From assembly GCF_002196705.1 (NCBI RefSeq), contig NZ_NADJ01000026.1, positions 62,001 through 126,000 on the forward strand: DNA of 64,000 bases, in the 5' to 3' direction. This DNA is from Desulfosporosinus sp. FKB. Lineage in GTDB: Bacteria; Bacillota; Desulfitobacteriia; Desulfitobacteriales; Desulfitobacteriaceae. This document shows, one piece after another, positions 43,522 through 53,263 of this stretch. The position numbers and the translations under genes were made by a program. The notes beneath the pieces are model-generated. The model was not told the DNA's origin. It did no database searches and saw only the letters and a list, made by a program, of their open reading frames with translations. How positions within the stretch are numbered: position 1 is the first letter of the stretch; each line of letters starts with the position of its first letter.

Positions 43522-43728
43522 ATGAAAATACTCAAGGTCCTGATTGGTGCAGACATTTTTATTATACTTTCCGGTTTAGCCTGGCTGTTGATAATTCCAA
43601 ACTTCTATTTAAGCGCTTTTAACCGGCCATTGCCGTCAACGTTTCTAGGAATGTTGGTGCTATTATTCGGTATCTACAAAGGTTTTCATTTGCGCAGGAC
43701 CTATTTGAGACTCAGAAGTCAACCCTAA
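43522..43728 (+). CDS. small two-helix membrane protein upstream of amt
   Basis: A protein of 68 residues with two hydrophobic helices (about 5-25 and 39-55) and a basic tail (RRTYLRLRSQ). No known family recognised. The ribosome binding site is close to perfect (AAGGAGGTGATTCC before the ATG), so it is translated well. It precedes amt by about 100 nt behind the same promoter and terminator leader. A role in ammonium transport is only inferred from position. Confidence 0.7.
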   Translation: MKILKVLIGADIFIILSGLAWLLIIPNFYLSAFNRPLPSTFLGMLVLLFGIYKGFHLRRTYLRLRSQP

Positions 43729-43825
43729 CAGCTTGATAAATTCATCGTTAGCTATTATTCCTTTTTAATATGTGGAAATTGAACCACCGTAAAACGTCTA
43801 TTATTAATGAAAGGGGCAGGGAAAA

Positions 43826-45346
43826 ATGAAAAGATCTAAATTGATCAAAATCACGTTGTTAACCGTATTTTTAATTCTCATGATTGCTACAGTAGCCTTG
43901 GCAGCCGGTGATCCCTCGGGAGCAAACACCGGAGGAATCGCCGATATCGCCGCGGCCAAAGCTGGAGACCCAACATTATCGGAAGTTGCCGCTCAAGTTG
44001 GTAAGAACAAAATTGGGATCAATTTTGTTTGGACCTTACTTACGGGTTTTATGGTTTTCTTCATGCAAGCAGGGTTTGCCTTAGTTGAAGCCGGTTTTAC
44101 CCGTGCAAAAAATGCCGCTCATACCATGGCTATGAACTTAATGGTCTTCTTGGTGGGAGCTATCGGTTATTATCTGGTAGGATTCGGTTTGATGTTTGGC
44201 GGTGTCGGTGCAGTGGGCGCCTTAGGCGGAACACCGCCCCTCACCGGCGAATTTGCTGTTAATGGTTGGGGCTTGTTCGGTCATACAGGTTTTTTCCTAA
44301 CTTCAGGAGGAACTTATGACGTGGGAGTATTTATTCTCTTCCTGTTCCAAATGGTATTTATGGATACCGCAGTGACTATACCAACAGGAGCACAGGCAGA
44401 GCGAATCAAGTTCTCCGCAGTTGTCATTGGCAGCTTCTTTATTTCAATGATTCTTTACCCGATTTATGGAAACTGGGTTTGGGGCGGCGGCTGGCTTTCT
44501 CAAATCGGTTCACACTGGGGCTTGGGACACGGTGCTGTAGACTTTGCTGGTTCCGGAGTAGTACACAGCATCGGTGGAGGCTGTGCCTTGGCAGCGGCCT
44601 TAGTATTGGGGCCTCGTATTGGAAAGTATGTTAACGGAAAAGTCAACGTTATTCCCGGCCACGATATACCGATGGCGATTCTAGGCACCATTATCTTGTT
44701 CTTCGGATGGTTCGGCTTTAATCCCGGCAGTACTTTAGCCGGAACGGACTTACGCATTTCCGTGGTCGCTGTTAATACCATGTTAGCCGGTGCCGTGGGC
44801 GGCTTTGTAGCCATGATGATTATGTGGATTAAGTATAAAAAGCCAGACCCTTCTATGATGTGTAACGGTACTTTAGCAGGCTTAGTGGCGATTACTGCTC
44901 CTTCTGCCTTCGTCTCAGTCAATTCCGCTGTTCTTATTGGAGCAATAGCCGGGGCCCTTGTAGTAGCCAGCGTACTCTTTATCGATCGCAAACTGAAAAT
45001 TGATGACCCTGTGGGAGCTATCTCCGTTCATATGGTTAATGGCATCTGGGGCGTCATCAGTGTCGGGATCTTTGCCGACGGCACCTACGGAGATGGCCTC
45101 AACGGAGTTGCCGGAGGAGTAACCGGCCTGCTTTATGGAAATGTCGGGCAGTTTGGCGCCCAATTGATCGATGCTGCAGTAGTTCTGGTTTGGAGTATTG
45201 GCTTGTCTTATATCTTCTTTAAGATTCTCAATGCTACTCTTGGTATGCGTGTAAAACCGGAGGATGAATTAGCCGGATTGGATATTCCGGAAATGGGCAT
45301 GTTAGCTTATCCAGAATTCGTCATGCAGTCTTCCACCGGTGAATAA
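43826..45346 (+). CDS. amt: ammonium transporter with cleavable signal peptide
   Basis: An Amt/Rh-family channel of 506 residues. An N-terminal signal (residues 1-27, ending in LAAGD) and a short extracellular segment precede eleven transmembrane helices. The conserved segments AGFALVEAGFTRAKNAA, GAGAxxx-like FNPGST and VHMVNGIWG, and the twin pore His regions (GSGVVHSIGG and VHMVNG), are present. Together with the PII gene 60 nt downstream this is the usual amtB-glnK pairing, in which the PII T-loop plugs the channel. It imports ammonium across the cytoplasmic membrane. Confidence 0.95.
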   Translation: MKRSKLIKITLLTVFLILMIATVALAAGDPSGANTGGIADIAAAKAGDPTLSEVAAQVGKNKIGINFVWTLLTGFMVFFMQAGFALVEAGFTRAKNAAHTMAMNLMVFLVGAIGYYLVGFGLMFGGVGAVGALGGTPPLTGEFAVNGWGLFGHTGFFLTSGGTYDVGVFILFLFQMVFMDTAVTIPTGAQAERIKFSAVVIGSFFISMILYPIYGNWVWGGGWLSQIGSHWGLGHGAVDFAGSGVVHSIGGGCALAAALVLGPRIGKYVNGKVNVIPGHDIPMAILGTIILFFGWFGFNPGSTLAGTDLRISVVAVNTMLAGAVGGFVAMMIMWIKYKKPDPSMMCNGTLAGLVAITAPSAFVSVNSAVLIGAIAGALVVASVLFIDRKLKIDDPVGAISVHMVNGIWGVISVGIFADGTYGDGLNGVAGGVTGLLYGNVGQFGAQLIDAAVVLVWSIGLSYIFFKILNATLGMRVKPEDELAGLDIPEMGMLAYPEFVMQSSTGE

Positions 45347-45371
45347 GTTCAGGCAGTTCAGGTAGAATTAA

Positions 45372-45746
<375 letters not shown>

Positions 45747-45766
45747 CGATGGTAAAGGTTAGAGAA

Positions 45767-45796
45767 GGCTGATTATTTACGAATAAATAATCAGCC
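45767..45796 (+). terminator. intrinsic terminator after glnK
   Basis: Perfect 13-nt arms GGCTGATTATTTA (45767-45779) and TAAATAATCAGCC (45784-45796), a 4-nt loop, then GCCTTTATTTTAG. Confidence 0.88.
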
Positions 45797-45840
45797 GCCT
45801 TTATTTTAGCTTCTTGCCAACCTGGAAAGGAGAGCAGAAT

Positions 45841-47124
45841 GTGACATTAGCTGAGCCTTTAGTAATAACCCTAGTCATCTTCCTTTTAACCTACAGCCTC
45901 ATAATCACAGAAACTCTTAACCGAACCGTTGTTGCTTTAATTGGCGCTAGTTTAATACTTTTCGCTAATGTTCTAAATCAGGAACAAGCAATTCAAGCCA
46001 TTGACTTCAATACAATTGGTCTGCTAATTGGAATGATGATCATTGTTGGTGTAACTCGTCGAACGGGAGTTTTTGAATATATGGCTATCAAAGCCGCCAA
46101 GCTTGCTCAAGGTGACCCAGTATTGATTTTAGTGGCTCTTTCTACAGTAACGGCAATAACTTCGTCATTACTTGATAATGTAACAACGGTTTTGCTGATA
46201 GTACCCGTAACATTTTCCATTTGTTCTGAGTTGTCTATCGATCCCATACCTTTTCTTATCAGCCAAATCCTCGCCTCGAATATCGGCGGTACCGCAACTT
46301 TAATCGGAGATCCTCCCAATATTATGATTGGCAGTGCTTCCGGCCTGAGCTTCCTGGATTTTGCTCTAAATCTCTTCATCCCCATTGCCGCTACATTCTT
46401 AGCAACCATGCTGATTTTACGGGTTATCTATCGTAAAAAGCTAAAAGCATCGGAACTTGCCAGGGCTCGAATTATGGATTTGCCGGAACTCGAAGCTATA
46501 AAAGATTTTGCTTTGCTAAAAAAGTCTCTGTTCGTCCTAAGTCTGACAATTTTAGGCTTCCTATTGCATAAAGTACTTAATTTCGAACCAGCGACTATTG
46601 CCATAGGGGGAGCCACGCTTTTATTGTTAATTACAAAGGAAGAACCTGAAGATATCTTTCTGACTATCGAATGGCCGACTCTCTTTTTCTTTGCAGGCTT
46701 ATTTATCATTATTGGCGCTTTAGATCAAGTCGGAGTGATTGAATGGGTTGCCAGGAGATCTATTGAAGCTACAGGCGGAGTTATCTCTGCTACGACGATG
46801 TTAATCTTGTGGTTGTCCGCTGTTGCGTCTGCATTTATCGATAACATCCCTTTCGTCGCTACAATGATTCCGCTTATTCAAAAGATGGGGCAAATCGGAG
46901 GAATTACAAACTTGAAACCCTTATGGTGGGCTTTATCCTTGGGAGCATGCTTGGGTGGCAACGGGACACTTATTGGAGCTTCTGCTAACGTCATTGTAGC
47001 AGGGCTAGCTGAAAAAAACGGAGTTATCCTCACTTACAAAGGTTTCCTTAAAATAGCTTTCCCTTTAATGATTTTGTCGGTTATCATTTCCACTGTTTAT
47101 ATTTTCGCAGTATATCTCAGGTAG
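45841..47124 (+). CDS. ArsB/NhaD-type ion transporter
   Basis: A membrane carrier of 427 residues of the ion transporter superfamily, about eleven helices. The two inverted repeats each carry the family loops: GGTATLIGDPPNIMIG near 160-175 and GGNGTLIGASANVIVAG near 375-391. These fit NhaD/ArsB/CitM-like carriers of the P-protein type; the ion (Na+/H+, arsenite, or a carboxylate) cannot be read from sequence. The start is the GTG at 45841 with AAAGGAG upstream. It stands alone after the glnK terminator. Confidence 0.87.
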   Translation: MTLAEPLVITLVIFLLTYSLIITETLNRTVVALIGASLILFANVLNQEQAIQAIDFNTIGLLIGMMIIVGVTRRTGVFEYMAIKAAKLAQGDPVLILVALSTVTAITSSLLDNVTTVLLIVPVTFSICSELSIDPIPFLISQILASNIGGTATLIGDPPNIMIGSASGLSFLDFALNLFIPIAATFLATMLILRVIYRKKLKASELARARIMDLPELEAIKDFALLKKSLFVLSLTILGFLLHKVLNFEPATIAIGGATLLLLITKEEPEDIFLTIEWPTLFFFAGLFIIIGALDQVGVIEWVARRSIEATGGVISATTMLILWLSAVASAFIDNIPFVATMIPLIQKMGQIGGITNLKPLWWALSLGACLGGNGTLIGASANVIVAGLAEKNGVILTYKGFLKIAFPLMILSVIISTVYIFAVYLR

Positions 47125-47198
47125 TTAAAAATTTATCATTGGAAAACTTCACAACCGGGCACCAAATCTTGCCAAGATTTGTAGTGATAAAGTGTTTT

Positions 47199-47232
47199 AG
47201 TGAGCCCTCTGTCTATGGAAACAGGGCTCACT
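47199..47232 (+). terminator. intrinsic terminator of the ArsB/NhaD-like gene
   Basis: Arms AGTGAGCCCT (47199-47208) and AGGGCTCACT (47223-47232), followed by TTTGCTTTTTT. A smaller inverted repeat AAATCTT/AAGATTT lies just before it (47164-47180). Confidence 0.85.
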
Positions 47233-47263
47233 TTTGCTTTTTTACGGTTAGGAGGATGCGCTC

Positions 47264-48784
47264 ATGAAGTATAACCTAAAACCTCAAGACAAACTACAAG
47301 ATAAACTAAGTGATGTATTAGGAGAGGAAATGTTCAACGTTTGTCTTGAAAGCCCAGAAAAAGCAGCCGCTTTTGGATGGTTGTTCTCATTTGCTATTGC
47401 AGATTTTGATCAAAAACAAGGGATATCTTCCGTCACTTCCAATGTACTTCTTAAAACTAAAGAAGAATTGGGGGAAGCGTTCTGTCTCTGGTGTTCACAG
47501 AACTCTTCAAACCTCAGGAGCCTAATAACTTTGTTAGACTCGTATGTAAACACCTATGAGGCAAATAAAAAAAATAAAGATCATCTCAATCATCTTTTCC
47601 AAAGCATTCATAGCAGCAATTACAAGGCTAGGGCAGTTCCCTTGGTTAAAGCCTATAAAAAGGGTCAACCCACAAATCTAATCGATCTCTTTCAAAGAAT
47701 CAACATAACCCTTGTGAGTGACCTTAAGGGGATATTCTCCCAAAGGTTATGTGCCGACGATGAATCTGATCTTCGAGGATTCATGGGATGGTTAAAGGAA
47801 GACCTTATGGCGGTTTTATCTAATGACCTCCAAAGATTATTTAATAAATCTCGAACATTAAAACTAATAAGAAGTCGTGCCATGGGATCAACACTTCATG
47901 AAATTAGTTTAGATTTAGGAATCACCCGACAAAGAGTACGTCAAATCGAGAAAACGCTGCAAAATCATTTTAACAATTATGTTGCAACGTTTTGGCCCCA
48001 TTATATTCTTTCTGCCTTTACCGAAACTATAAATTATGTTTCAGTTAACGCCCTCGAAGAATATTTCGGCAGTTTATCAGACATTCTTTCCTATTGTCTA
48101 AAAGAAAGTGATTGCTCTAGCTTACAATGGTGCAGCGAGCTTAACGGTTTTATTATTGGAGATGGGCATTGGTATTCGCTATTAAAAGACTATAAAAACT
48201 TACTGCCTGAAATGCTCGATTATGATTTCGTAGATCCTTTAATTCATGAAATTATGCTAAAGTTCTCGCTTCCCATAGGCTTTAAAGACACAAAAACGGT
48301 CATTCTTTCCGGGTACAGTCTATCAGGCAAAGTATATTTAAAAAATAAGATCAGCCTTTCTCAAATGTATCATGCCGTCCTCGAAAGGTTTTATCCCAAT
48401 GGGATCGAACTTTATAACCCTTCCGAAGCGAATTGTTTTCGTAATTATGTACGAAGATTATTCGGAGAGGTAAATCTCCCCAAAAATAACCGCGCTCTTG
48501 ATGTACGTCTAGCTGACTTTACAATCTTATGCGATAGGAGAAAGCGCATTTTGCCAAGCGGTGTCAAAGTCTCCCTGGATTTGCTGAACAAGATCCACGA
48601 AGCCATCAAGGCATCTAAAAAACACGAAATCCTGTTTAAAGAACTATTCGAAACCTTTAAAAATGAACTTTTACAAACAAGTAATATTTCAAACAGTTAT
48701 TTTCTACAGGGTCTTCTGAAATATACTTTTTCTGATGAATTCGAATTTACCCGATATTCTCTAAGAAAACGAGAAGATAATTAG
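47264..48784 (+). CDS. unknown protein with sigma-region-4-like helix-turn-helix
   Basis: A soluble protein of 506 residues that I do not recognise. In the middle (about 207-235) it has TLHEISLDLGITRQRVRQIE, which matches the -35-binding helix-turn-helix of sigma-70 region 4, but no regions 2 or 3 are present. The N-terminal 180 residues are helical; the C-terminal 200 residues (around YHAVLERFYPNGIELYNPSE and RLADFTILCDRRKRILPSG) look like one or two further winged-helix-type domains. The start ATG at 47264 has TTAGGAGG upstream. It is a monocistronic gene, convergent with the NhaP antiporter (stops 6 nt apart). Possible roles are transcription regulator or part of a defence or DNA-processing system; neither is shown. 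Confidence 0.7.
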   Translation: MKYNLKPQDKLQDKLSDVLGEEMFNVCLESPEKAAAFGWLFSFAIADFDQKQGISSVTSNVLLKTKEELGEAFCLWCSQNSSNLRSLITLLDSYVNTYEANKKNKDHLNHLFQSIHSSNYKARAVPLVKAYKKGQPTNLIDLFQRINITLVSDLKGIFSQRLCADDESDLRGFMGWLKEDLMAVLSNDLQRLFNKSRTLKLIRSRAMGSTLHEISLDLGITRQRVRQIEKTLQNHFNNYVATFWPHYILSAFTETINYVSVNALEEYFGSLSDILSYCLKESDCSSLQWCSELNGFIIGDGHWYSLLKDYKNLLPEMLDYDFVDPLIHEIMLKFSLPIGFKDTKTVILSGYSLSGKVYLKNKISLSQMYHAVLERFYPNGIELYNPSEANCFRNYVRRLFGEVNLPKNNRALDVRLADFTILCDRRKRILPSGVKVSLDLLNKIHEAIKASKKHEILFKELFETFKNELLQTSNISNSYFLQGLLKYTFSDEFEFTRYSLRKREDN

Positions 48785-48790
48785 GAAAAG

Positions 48791-50338
48791 CTAAATGTTA
48801 GATTCATTATGCTTCTCATTATTGTCATTTTCCAGATCGCCAATAATTTTTGCCGCCATAGTATAATCGATAATTCCATTGCGCGCTGCCTCTTGCAAAG
48901 CATTTCGTTGAGCCGTCAAAATAATTTGGCCCGCTTTGTCTCCCTCTGCTGCCATAATTACCTCGTTTTTTAAATGAAGCTCCTTAATCAAAGCGTCTAT
49001 TTCCTTCTGTCTTTCGAGTAATGCCTCTACCGCATCATCACGGGCAATTTGGGATACGTTTCCATTAAGTACATGGCGATCAATCTCTGCTAAAGCTGAA
49101 CGTAAGGCCATACTTTCTCCTAACAGGCTTTGGTAATCTCTCAACTCCTCATTAGTAGTAGTCAGTCCCAATTTGTTAATCAGATGCTCTATCGTCAAGC
49201 CCTGTACTACCAAGGAAAAGAGAACTACTCCAAAGGTAACTGTAATTAAGAAACTGCGTTCCGGTATAGAAGCCTCCAGGCCCAAGACCATTGCCATTGA
49301 CAAAGCTCCCCGCAGACCGCTCCAGACTAAAACATGTTGGAAGTTCCCAGGAATTGATAATCCAAACCTATTTAAAAGGGCCGATAATCCATAGATTGAA
49401 AATACCCGTCCCAACAAAACAGCGATTACAGCAATTACAACTGAGAAAAGATTATCTCTGAATGTTATATTCGTCATTTCCAACCCAACGAGTAAGAATA
49501 CCAGAGAATTGGCTACAAAAGCTGCATATTCCCAGAACGAAAGTACTGCCATACGCGATACAGGAGTCATACCGCTTTTCATTCCATAATTTCCAACCAC
49601 TAAACTAGCGGCGACTACAGAAATGACCCCAGAAACATGAAATCCTTCAGCAGCCATATAAGAACCGAAAGCTGTAATTGTCGTTAAGGTTATTTCCAAT
49701 AAATGATCATCGAATTCCCGAGTGATTCTGGAGGCTGCTGCTCCAATAGCAATGCCCACAAGAGCTCCACCGAAAAAGGTTCGAATAAAGGCTAATTCGC
49801 TCTGAGCCAGAGAAAAGGTTCCGGTTATAAGGATACCTTGGATAACACTGAATAAAATGACGGCGATTCCATCATTAAACAGGCTCTCCGCTTCGACAAT
49901 GACTGACAGTCGCTTGGCAACACCTAAACGTTTAAAAATTGCTAAAACAGAAATTGGATCCGTTGGTGATATAATTGCCCCAAACAAGAGGGTCAGCAAA
50001 AGCTGCAGTCCCAAGAGTATATGCAGCGAATAGCCCACAACGAGGGTAGATAATACCGTTCCCAGTAAAGCTAAGGCAGTAATAATCTTCCAATTCTTCT
50101 TCAGAGGCTCCAAGTGAATATTAATCCCAGCCTCAAACAAAAGCGGCGGCAGGAAAATCGCAAATAAAACCTCTGGTTCCAAATGTACTCCCGGCAAAAG
50201 TTTTAAATAACCAACAAATAAACCGGTTAATACCAAGGCAATAGTATAAGGTATTTTAATAAACCGTCCTAACATTGCCACAACTGAGGTTAAAAGCAGC
50301 AGCCAGATAAAAACCGATGAATGAACAAGCCCTGTCAT
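48791..50338 (-). CDS. Na+(K+)/H+ antiporter, CPA1/NhaP family
   Basis: A protein of 515 residues with twelve to thirteen transmembrane helices and a charged cytoplasmic tail (about 385-515). The ion-binding ND pair occurs in ESLFNDGIAVILF and the SPTDPISVLAIF segment is typical of CPA1. The C-terminal tail is helical and rich in Glu and Ala, as in regulated NhaP. The ATG at 50338 has AAGGAGGGTG upstream, which decides it over a frame to 50431. Exports Na+ or K+ in exchange for protons. Confidence 0.9.
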   Translation of the reverse strand: MTGLVHSSVFIWLLLLTSVVAMLGRFIKIPYTIALVLTGLFVGYLKLLPGVHLEPEVLFAIFLPPLLFEAGINIHLEPLKKNWKIITALALLGTVLSTLVVGYSLHILLGLQLLLTLLFGAIISPTDPISVLAIFKRLGVAKRLSVIVEAESLFNDGIAVILFSVIQGILITGTFSLAQSELAFIRTFFGGALVGIAIGAAASRITREFDDHLLEITLTTITAFGSYMAAEGFHVSGVISVVAASLVVGNYGMKSGMTPVSRMAVLSFWEYAAFVANSLVFLLVGLEMTNITFRDNLFSVVIAVIAVLLGRVFSIYGLSALLNRFGLSIPGNFQHVLVWSGLRGALSMAMVLGLEASIPERSFLITVTFGVVLFSLVVQGLTIEHLINKLGLTTTNEELRDYQSLLGESMALRSALAEIDRHVLNGNVSQIARDDAVEALLERQKEIDALIKELHLKNEVIMAAEGDKAGQIILTAQRNALQEAARNGIIDYTMAAKIIGDLENDNNEKHNESNI

Positions 50339-50410
50339 AGCACCCTCCTTACTTCGCCAACTTAACCGTAATATCTTGCTTTGAGAATCGAATAAGTCCA
50401 CCTTTATAGC

Positions 50411-50448
50411 ATAGGCACTTCGCTTCTTCATGAAAGCGAAGTGCCTAT
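50411..50448 (-). terminator. strong hairpin downstream of aguB
   Basis: Perfect 15-nt arms ATAGGCACTTCGCTT (50411-50425) and AAGCGAAGTGCCTAT (50434-50448) with an 8-nt loop, between aguB and the antiporter gene. No T-run on the minus strand; termination strength uncertain. Confidence 0.65.
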
Positions 50449-50492
50449 CAACTTTTCTCCGGATGACAACGATATATAAGCCCCGGAATAAT

Positions 50493-51368
50493 TTAAATTG
50501 TTATCTCGCCATCATAGGTTGCAATAATCTTGTATAAATCTGGCCGCCGGTCTCGAAAAATTCCCCATTCTAATCTTTGGATCTCCAATTGATCTAAATC
50601 AAACTCAGCTACTAAAGTAGTTTCCTCTGTACGACCAGCCTCAACTATCTTATTTCCCTGTGGACCGGCAATGAACGACGAACCGTAGAACGTAATACTG
50701 GAATCTTCATCGTCTTCAACACCCACACGATTGGAGGCAACCACTGGGATCAAATTAGCCGCTGCATGCCCCAGCATACAGCTCTGCCAGTGATCCCGCG
50801 AATCAATGGAACCATCTTGCGGCTCAGAACCTATGGCAGTCGGATAAAACAACAACTCAGCTCCCATTAAGGCCATACACCGTGCAGCCTCAGGATACCA
50901 CTGATCCCAACAGACCCCTACCCCAATTCTGGCATAACGTGTCTTCCAAACTTTAAATCCCGTATCTCCGGGATTAAAATAGAACTTTTCCTCGTAACCC
51001 GGGCCATCAGGTATATGACTCTTGCGATACTTACCCAATAGTTCCCCATTGGCATCAATGACAGCCAAAGAATTGTAACGGGCATTGTTTTTCTTTTCAT
51101 AAAAGCTTATGGGTAAGACAACCTGAAGCTCTTTAGCAACCTTTATGAAATGTTGAACTGCCTTATTTTCTTCCAGCTCGGAAGCGTAGCGATAATAATC
51201 AGCCTTTTCTTTTTGACAGAAATAAGGCGTTTCGAAAAGCTCTTGCAATAAAATAATTTGTGCACCTTTCCCTACAGCTTCGCGAACTAATCTGTCTGCC
51301 TTAGCAATATTTTCAGTGACGTTGTCCGAACAACTCATTTGGGTTGCAGCAACTTTGACTGTTCTCAT
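50493..51368 (-). CDS. aguB: N-carbamoylputrescine amidase
   Basis: A nitrilase-superfamily hydrolase of 291 residues that releases putrescine, CO2 and ammonia from N-carbamoylputrescine. The catalytic triad is visible as Glu in LLQELFETPYF, Lys in YRKSHIPDG and Cys in GVGVCWDQWYPE, all characteristic of AguB. The start is the ATG at 51368 (MRTVKVAATQM) after AAAGGAATT. It follows aguA by 13 nt and completes the agmatine route to putrescine. Confidence 0.95.
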   Translation of the reverse strand: MRTVKVAATQMSCSDNVTENIAKADRLVREAVGKGAQIILLQELFETPYFCQKEKADYYRYASELEENKAVQHFIKVAKELQVVLPISFYEKKNNARYNSLAVIDANGELLGKYRKSHIPDGPGYEEKFYFNPGDTGFKVWKTRYARIGVGVCWDQWYPEAARCMALMGAELLFYPTAIGSEPQDGSIDSRDHWQSCMLGHAAANLIPVVASNRVGVEDDEDSSITFYGSSFIAGPQGNKIVEAGRTEETTLVAEFDLDQLEIQRLEWGIFRDRRPDLYKIIATYDGEITI

Positions 51369-51381
51369 GATAATTCCTTTC

Positions 51382-52425
51382 TTAAAGTCTATTGATCCCA
51401 GCCGGCATTTGCTGAGTAGTACAATGGACGTTTCCGCCCTCCCTGATAACCCCCATACCATTTACAGTACGAATCCGCCGTTGTGGAAAGATTCTCGTCA
51501 GAGTCAATTTGGCTAATTCATCCGTTTCAGCAGCCTGGCCGCCAAAGACTGGAAGGATGATTCCCCCATTAACAAAATAGAAATTAAGATAACTTAACGT
51601 TAGCCGTGCTCCCGTTTCAGGGTCACATAATTTAGGAGGCTGCTGGATAGGGATAATTTCGAAAGATCTTCCCCGGGCGTCGGTCTCCCCTTGAAGCAAC
51701 TCTAAGTTCGTCCGGGTAATCTCATAGTTTCCGTCATTAGGGTCACTACAAGATTGCAAAAGGATTTTGCCTGGGGCAGCAAAACAGGCAGCGTTATCCA
51801 CATGCCCGTCTGTCTCATCCCCTTCCAACCCCCTTTTCAGCCAGATTACCTTCTTGACATTCAGATAATTTTTAAGCTCAATTTCAACCTGTTCTTTAGT
51901 CAATTCAGAGTTTCGGTTCTGATTAAGCAAACATTCTTCAGTAGTCAAGAGTGTTCCTTCACCATCAACATGAAGAGATCCTCCTTCCATAACGAGAGGA
52001 GCGTCAAACCGTTTGATAGCAAAATGCTCTAAAAGCTTAGACGCGACTTGGTCATCTAAATCCCAGGGTTCATATTTCCCGCCCCAGGCGTTAAAACGCC
52101 AATTCACCCCAGCAAGGTGCCCTAAGTTATTGACCAGAAAGGTTGGGCCGTTATCCCTTAACCAAGCGTCATTGTGTTCAATCTCCAAAAGTTCGATCCT
52201 TTCAGCGGAGAAAATTGAACTGAGAGTTTTTGAATCGCCAGGATTCACAAGCACTGTTATAGGTTCGAATTCGGCAATTGCCTGAATAATCTCTGTATAG
52301 CCCTTGCATACATTTTCATAATCCTCCGGATGGCACATAGAGACTTGAACAGGCCAAGAAATGAAAGTTCGCCTATGTTCGGACCATTCAGCAGGCATTC
52401 GGTAATTGAAATTTATTGGATACAT
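51382..52425 (-). CDS. aguA: agmatine deiminase
   Basis: A guanidine-modifying enzyme of 347 residues converting agmatine to N-carbamoylputrescine and ammonia. Conserved pieces: MPAEWSEHRRTFISWP at the N-terminus, NDAWLRDNGPTF, EGDETDGHVDN and the catalytic Cys in GGNVHCTTQQMP near the C-terminus. Complete length for the family. With aguB it forms a two-gene putrescine operon; no arginine decarboxylase is in the window. Confidence 0.96.
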   Translation of the reverse strand: MYPINFNYRMPAEWSEHRRTFISWPVQVSMCHPEDYENVCKGYTEIIQAIAEFEPITVLVNPGDSKTLSSIFSAERIELLEIEHNDAWLRDNGPTFLVNNLGHLAGVNWRFNAWGGKYEPWDLDDQVASKLLEHFAIKRFDAPLVMEGGSLHVDGEGTLLTTEECLLNQNRNSELTKEQVEIELKNYLNVKKVIWLKRGLEGDETDGHVDNAACFAAPGKILLQSCSDPNDGNYEITRTNLELLQGETDARGRSFEIIPIQQPPKLCDPETGARLTLSYLNFYFVNGGIILPVFGGQAAETDELAKLTLTRIFPQRRIRTVNGMGVIREGGNVHCTTQQMPAGINRL

Positions 52426-52705
52426 TATATATTCCCTTTCATCGTCCTAGCTTATTTCTTAATTAATTCATTTAATTCTACTTCATCATTAGGAGAATTT
52501 AAAGTTGTTTCTTTGGGTAGCGAAATTCAAATTGTTGATTCGAATTGTAGCCGATTTGTATTACCGCTAATAGCTGTAAAAACTAAAAAAGAGCTGCACA
52601 GTTATTTCATTAAACTATTGCCCTTTTCTTTTCGACACATTTTATAAGTATATAAATGCACTCAGAAATCAATATAGTTATATAATCTAAATATATCCAT
52701 TTTTA

Positions 52706-53095
52706 TCAAAAATTAGCCGTTTCCTTCTCTAAGGTTTCTCTAACGGTTTTCAGGAAATACTCCAGATCAAGAGGTTTACTCAAGATGTCGCAGACACCAA
52801 AACTTCGGGCTGTGGCCTCGAGATCCTCTTCTCCGCTGATCATTATCACCGGAATATTCTTGGCTAGATCGTCCTGAGCCAGTTGTGCTAATACCTGTAA
52901 GCCTGTCATTCCCGGCATGCTTTGATCCAAAAGAATAAGCGAAGGTCGGGGAAGGGAAGTGGCGAGGCACAAACATTCTGATCCGCTGGCCACTGCCTTA
53001 ACTTCGTAGCCAAACTGTTCCAAAGCTTTTTGGATAAATAATCGAACAGAAAATTGATCATCGACAACAAGAATATATTTCGACAACTTTTTCAC
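52706..53095 (-). CDS. single-domain response regulator (CheY/Spo0F-like)
   Basis: A stand-alone receiver domain of 129 residues with no output domain. The phospho-acceptor Asp is in LILLDQSMPGMTG (about 57), the acidic pair in VVDDQ (12-13), the switch Ser in VIMISGEED and the Lys in LSKPLD. Neighbouring histidine kinase genes are absent, so the partner is elsewhere. It may act as a phosphotransfer intermediate or bind a protein target. Divergent from the XRE gene. Confidence 0.88.
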   Translation of the reverse strand: MKKLSKYILVVDDQFSVRLFIQKALEQFGYEVKAVASGSECLCLATSLPRPSLILLDQSMPGMTGLQVLAQLAQDDLAKNIPVIMISGEEDLEATARSFGVCDILSKPLDLEYFLKTVRETLEKETANF

Positions 53096-53263
53096 TCCTT
53101 TAAATAATCTCCGATATATTACAAACTTAACTATAATATGAAATTTTACTACATTACTTTCACATTGTATAACTATTTGTTGTTATTTTCAATATAATTA
53201 CATACACACAGTCGCTAAGATGTTTCAAGTGACTACCTTAAAATTGGAACAGGAGGTGATAGA

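Noticed and set aside
52330-52647. Plus-strand frame of 105 codons near aguA
   Set aside because: Mostly antisense to the aguA 5' end and A/T-rich spacer; no ribosome site.
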